Program-made: the position numbers and the translations under genes | The notes under the pieces: model-generated | The model's database searches: none | Told to the model about the DNA's origin: nothing | What the model saw: only the letters and a program-made list of their open reading frames with translations | Shown: positions 62,246 to 64,000 of the stretch, one piece after another | Position numbering within the stretch: the stretch's first letter is position 1 | Layout of the letters: each line of letters begins with the position of its first letter | Source: Bacteroidaceae bacterium | GTDB lineage: Bacteria > Bacteroidota > Bacteroidia > Bacteroidales > Bacteroidaceae | Reading direction: 5' to 3' | Assembly: GCA_017451695.1 (NCBI GenBank) | Contig: JAFTNW010000010.1 | Location: 38,831 to 102,830 of the forward strand | DNA length: 64,000 bases

Positions 62246-62570
62246 TTAAGGCTTTTTATTCAATCGGCCTTCCCCCACGCCGAGGCCTTTGTAATAGGGC
62301 GGCAGGGTGGGACATATTTTATAAAAGCGTTTACTTGACGCTTTGTTCTTGACGCATAGAAATCTGGCAGTTTCATATTCAGTCAAAGACAAGGCAACGG
62401 TAGATGCCTATGGGCGTGTATTACGCATAGGGGTGGTGTGCAATAACCATTCCCGGGTGTTAATATATCGGCGTGGGCTCTGCGTTGCTCGTTCTTGACT
62501 GAAGGGCAATGCCAGAGCCTCTATGCGTGGAACGAGCAACAGGTGCAGTTCCCACGCTTTCTTTTTTTGT
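62246..62570 (+). ncRNA. Structured leader or small RNA with terminator-like end (family not identified)
   Basis: This non-coding stretch between a promoter and the BspA-like gene is dense in complementary segments. A long rod can form from ACGCATAGA (62352-62360) with TCTATGCGT (62520-62528), CTGGCA (62364-62369) with TGCCAG (62510-62515), and TTCAGTCAA (62378-62386) with TTGACTGAA (62495-62503). A rival structure pairs GCGTGGG (62471-62477) with CCCACGC (62551-62557) and GTTGCTCGTTC (62484-62494) with GAACGAGCAAC (62530-62540), followed by TTTCTTTTTTTG. A 7-bp hairpin at 62324-62344 precedes both. It could be an attenuator or a free RNA such as a 6S-like or Bacteroidales-type RNA; I cannot place it in a known family. 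The rest of the 62066-62611 gap shows only the two promoters. Confidence 0.55.
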
Positions 62571-62611
62571 TAATATCCCATCGGGGAATTGGGGATAGAA
62601 AAAATAATTAT

Positions 62612-64000
62612 ATGAATGTTTTTTATTTGAGGAAATTGTTATTTGCCGTAGTATTATTGCTATGCAGCACAGTGGCAAGTGCCCACGACTTTGAAGTCGA
62701 TGGTATCTTTTACAACATTACCGATTACGATGACAAGGTAGCATACGTAGGTTGCGCCGAAAACGGCAATAAATATGTTGGCTTCGTAACCATACCATCA
62801 AGTGTTACCTATAACGGAGATACATACAAAGTTAGAGGTATTGCTAATGGTGCATTTCAAGACTGTACCGGGCTTATCGGCATAACAATACCCGAAGGGG
62901 TTACAGACTTGGGATGGTTTACTTTCAATGGTTGTAGCAACCTTGTGTATGTAATTATCCCCAATAGCGTAACAAGCATAGGAAATTATGCGTTCGAGAA
63001 TTGCACCGGCTTCACAAGCATTACAATACCAAACGGCGTAACAAGCATAGGCTTTGGTGCGTTCATTGGCTGCACCGGCCTCACAAGCATTGAAATACCA
63101 AACAGCGTAACAAGCATAGACGTTAGTGCGTTCAATGGTTGCAGCGGCCTTACAAGCGTAACAATCCCCAATAGCGTAACAAGCATAGGAAATTATGCGT
63201 TCGAGAATTGCACCGGCCTCACAAGCATTACAATACCAAACGGCGTAACAAGCATAGGCTTTTTTGCGTTCTCTGGTTGCAGCGGCCTCACAAGCATTGT
63301 AATCCCCAACAGCGTAACAAGCATAGGAGACAATGCGTTCAATAATTGCTACGGCCTAGCAAGCATCACCGTTAATAGCGGCAATAGCGTTTATGACAGC
63401 CGCGAAGGTTGCAACGCCATTATAGAAACAGCAACAAATACTCTTATTGCAGGCTGCAAAAATACAATTATTCCTGGTAGCGTAACCAGCATAGGCAATT
63501 ATGCGTTCTTTGGTCGCACCGGCCTCACCGGCATTGTAATCCCCAATAGCGTTACAAGCATTGGCGAGATGGCGTTCGAAGGTTGCAGCGGCCTCTCAAG
63601 CGTGACAATAGGTGACGGCGTAACCAGCATTGGTGAATGGGCCTTCTCTGGTTGCACCGGCCTCACAAGCATTGAGATTCCCAAAAGTGTCACCAGCATA
63701 GGCGATCATGCGTTCAGTGGTTGCACCGGCCTCACCGAAGTGTATGTAAAAGCAAAAACACCTCCCACAATTGATAGTTCAACCTTTAATGACTATACCG
63801 CAACCCTCTACGTCCCCTATGGCACAAAGAGCGCATACCAAGCAGCCAATTATTGGGAGAACTTTACCAATATAGTGGAGATGGAACCCGAATCCGCCTC
63901 CGGCGACGTAAACGGCGACAGCCGTGTGAGTGTAGCCGACATCACCACCGTAGTAGATGCCATCCTTAACGAAAGCACCGATACCGCCTACGACGTAAAC
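62612..64000 (+). CDS. BspA-like leucine-rich-repeat surface protein (partial, C-terminus beyond window)
   Basis: The frame from ATG 62612 is open to the end of the window (463 residues). A signal peptide (LLFAVVLLLCSTVASA) is followed by about 13 LRR_5 repeats of 23 residues with consensus IPNSVTSIGxxAFxxCTGLT. A non-repeat insert (SVYDSREGCNAIIETATNTL) is typical of BspA-like proteins. After the repeats come the closing VYVKAKTPPTIDSSTF and VPYGTKSAYQAANYWENF, then a dockerin-like calcium loop GDVNGDSRVSVADITTVVD. A T9SS sorting domain is expected just beyond the edge. BspA of Tannerella binds fibronectin and fibrinogen; the ligand here is unknown. Confidence 0.92.
   Translation, partial: MNVFYLRKLLFAVVLLLCSTVASAHDFEVDGIFYNITDYDDKVAYVGCAENGNKYVGFVTIPSSVTYNGDTYKVRGIANGAFQDCTGLIGITIPEGVTDLGWFTFNGCSNLVYVIIPNSVTSIGNYAFENCTGFTSITIPNGVTSIGFGAFIGCTGLTSIEIPNSVTSIDVSAFNGCSGLTSVTIPNSVTSIGNYAFENCTGLTSITIPNGVTSIGFFAFSGCSGLTSIVIPNSVTSIGDNAFNNCYGLASITVNSGNSVYDSREGCNAIIETATNTLIAGCKNTIIPGSVTSIGNYAFFGRTGLTGIVIPNSVTSIGEMAFEGCSGLSSVTIGDGVTSIGEWAFSGCTGLTSIEIPKSVTSIGDHAFSGCTGLTEVYVKAKTPPTIDSSTFNDYTATLYVPYGTKSAYQAANYWENFTNIVEMEPESASGDVNGDSRVSVADITTVVDAILNESTDTAYDVN
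62955..63263 (+). repeat. Near-identical 207-bp-spaced duplication inside the LRR array
   Basis: The segment around 62955-63053 recurs at 63162-63260, exactly 207 bp (three 69-bp units) later. It carries GGAAATTATGCGTTCGAG at 62981 and 63188 and differs at only about one base over roughly 100 bp. Other repeat units are more diverged. Confidence 0.8.

Noticed and set aside
62246..62570. tmRNA, RNase P RNA or SRP RNA
   Set aside because: No tRNA-like ends or tag reading frame, no RNase P core motif, and no SRP helix-8 motif were found; only the rod and terminator-like folds remain.
62980..63720. Regular 69-bp repeats suggestive of a CRISPR-like array
   Set aside because: The repeats are in frame, contiguous without unique spacers, and encode a 23-residue LRR consensus.

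Overview
The window looks like chromosomal DNA of a gut-type member of the Bacteroidales. The evidence is SusC/SusD outer-membrane pairs, type IX secretion (T9SS) regulators PorX and PorW, proteins with T9SS sorting tails, a peptidase S46, GH92 and GH29 glycosidases, a BspA-like leucine-rich-repeat protein, and promoters of the Bacteroidota type (a TTTG element 18-21 bp upstream of TAnnTTTG or TATCTTCG). No mobile element, CRISPR array or rRNA was seen. Genus cannot be fixed from what is visible.

Layout. (1) 1-6036, minus strand: a glycoside operon in which a GH5-type mannanase/mannosidase, a ROK sugar kinase and two GH92 alpha-mannosidases are chained by 4-bp ATGA overlaps; the last gene runs off the left edge. 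(2) 6268-15001, plus strand: etfB-etfA-acyl-CoA dehydrogenase-slyD-aroC, followed without a visible promoter by a DUF6057-like membrane protein and a PD40 beta-propeller lipoprotein carrying a CXXCH haem-type motif; a strong terminator closes the run. (3) 15248-31444, plus strand: a repeated three-gene module, FAS1 lipoprotein-SusC-SusD, twice in tandem, with no glycosidase, peptidase or regulator. (4) 31511-32506: a class III-like sirtuin and a 54-residue rubredoxin. (5) 40022-32517, minus strand: a six-gene run with a small Cys/His-rich membrane protein, PorW, PorX, TsaE, an unrecognised 105-residue protein and a YgiQ-type radical SAM protein. (6) 40396-45978, plus strand: two FKBP isomerases, an Lrp/AsnC regulator, a fused class I amidotransferase/M19 dipeptidase, tRNA-Pro(GGG), a MenA-type prenyltransferase and a CPBP membrane protease.

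(7) 46457-55874, plus strand: a secreted cluster of a 1717-residue CotH/F5-8/dockerin-like protein, a GH29 fucosidase and a GEVED-domain protein; the first and last end in T9SS sorting domains, so they are likely clients of the secretion system that PorW/PorX serve. (8) 55973-62065: S46 dipeptidyl-peptidase (minus), a DUF4369 lipoprotein (plus), then PlsC, a stand-alone MetH-activation domain and dihydroorotase (minus). (9) 62209-64000: a Bacteroidota promoter, about 320 nt of strongly structured leader or ncRNA ending in a U-tract, then a BspA-like LRR protein that runs off the right edge.

The items most worth a second look are the structured RNA before the BspA gene, the duplicated FAS1-SusC-SusD module, the CXXCH propeller with its DUF6057 partner, the amidotransferase-dipeptidase fusion, the PorW-PorX linkage, and a cluster of inverted repeats at 46010-46263. 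All names rest on reading motifs by eye; no database search was run.
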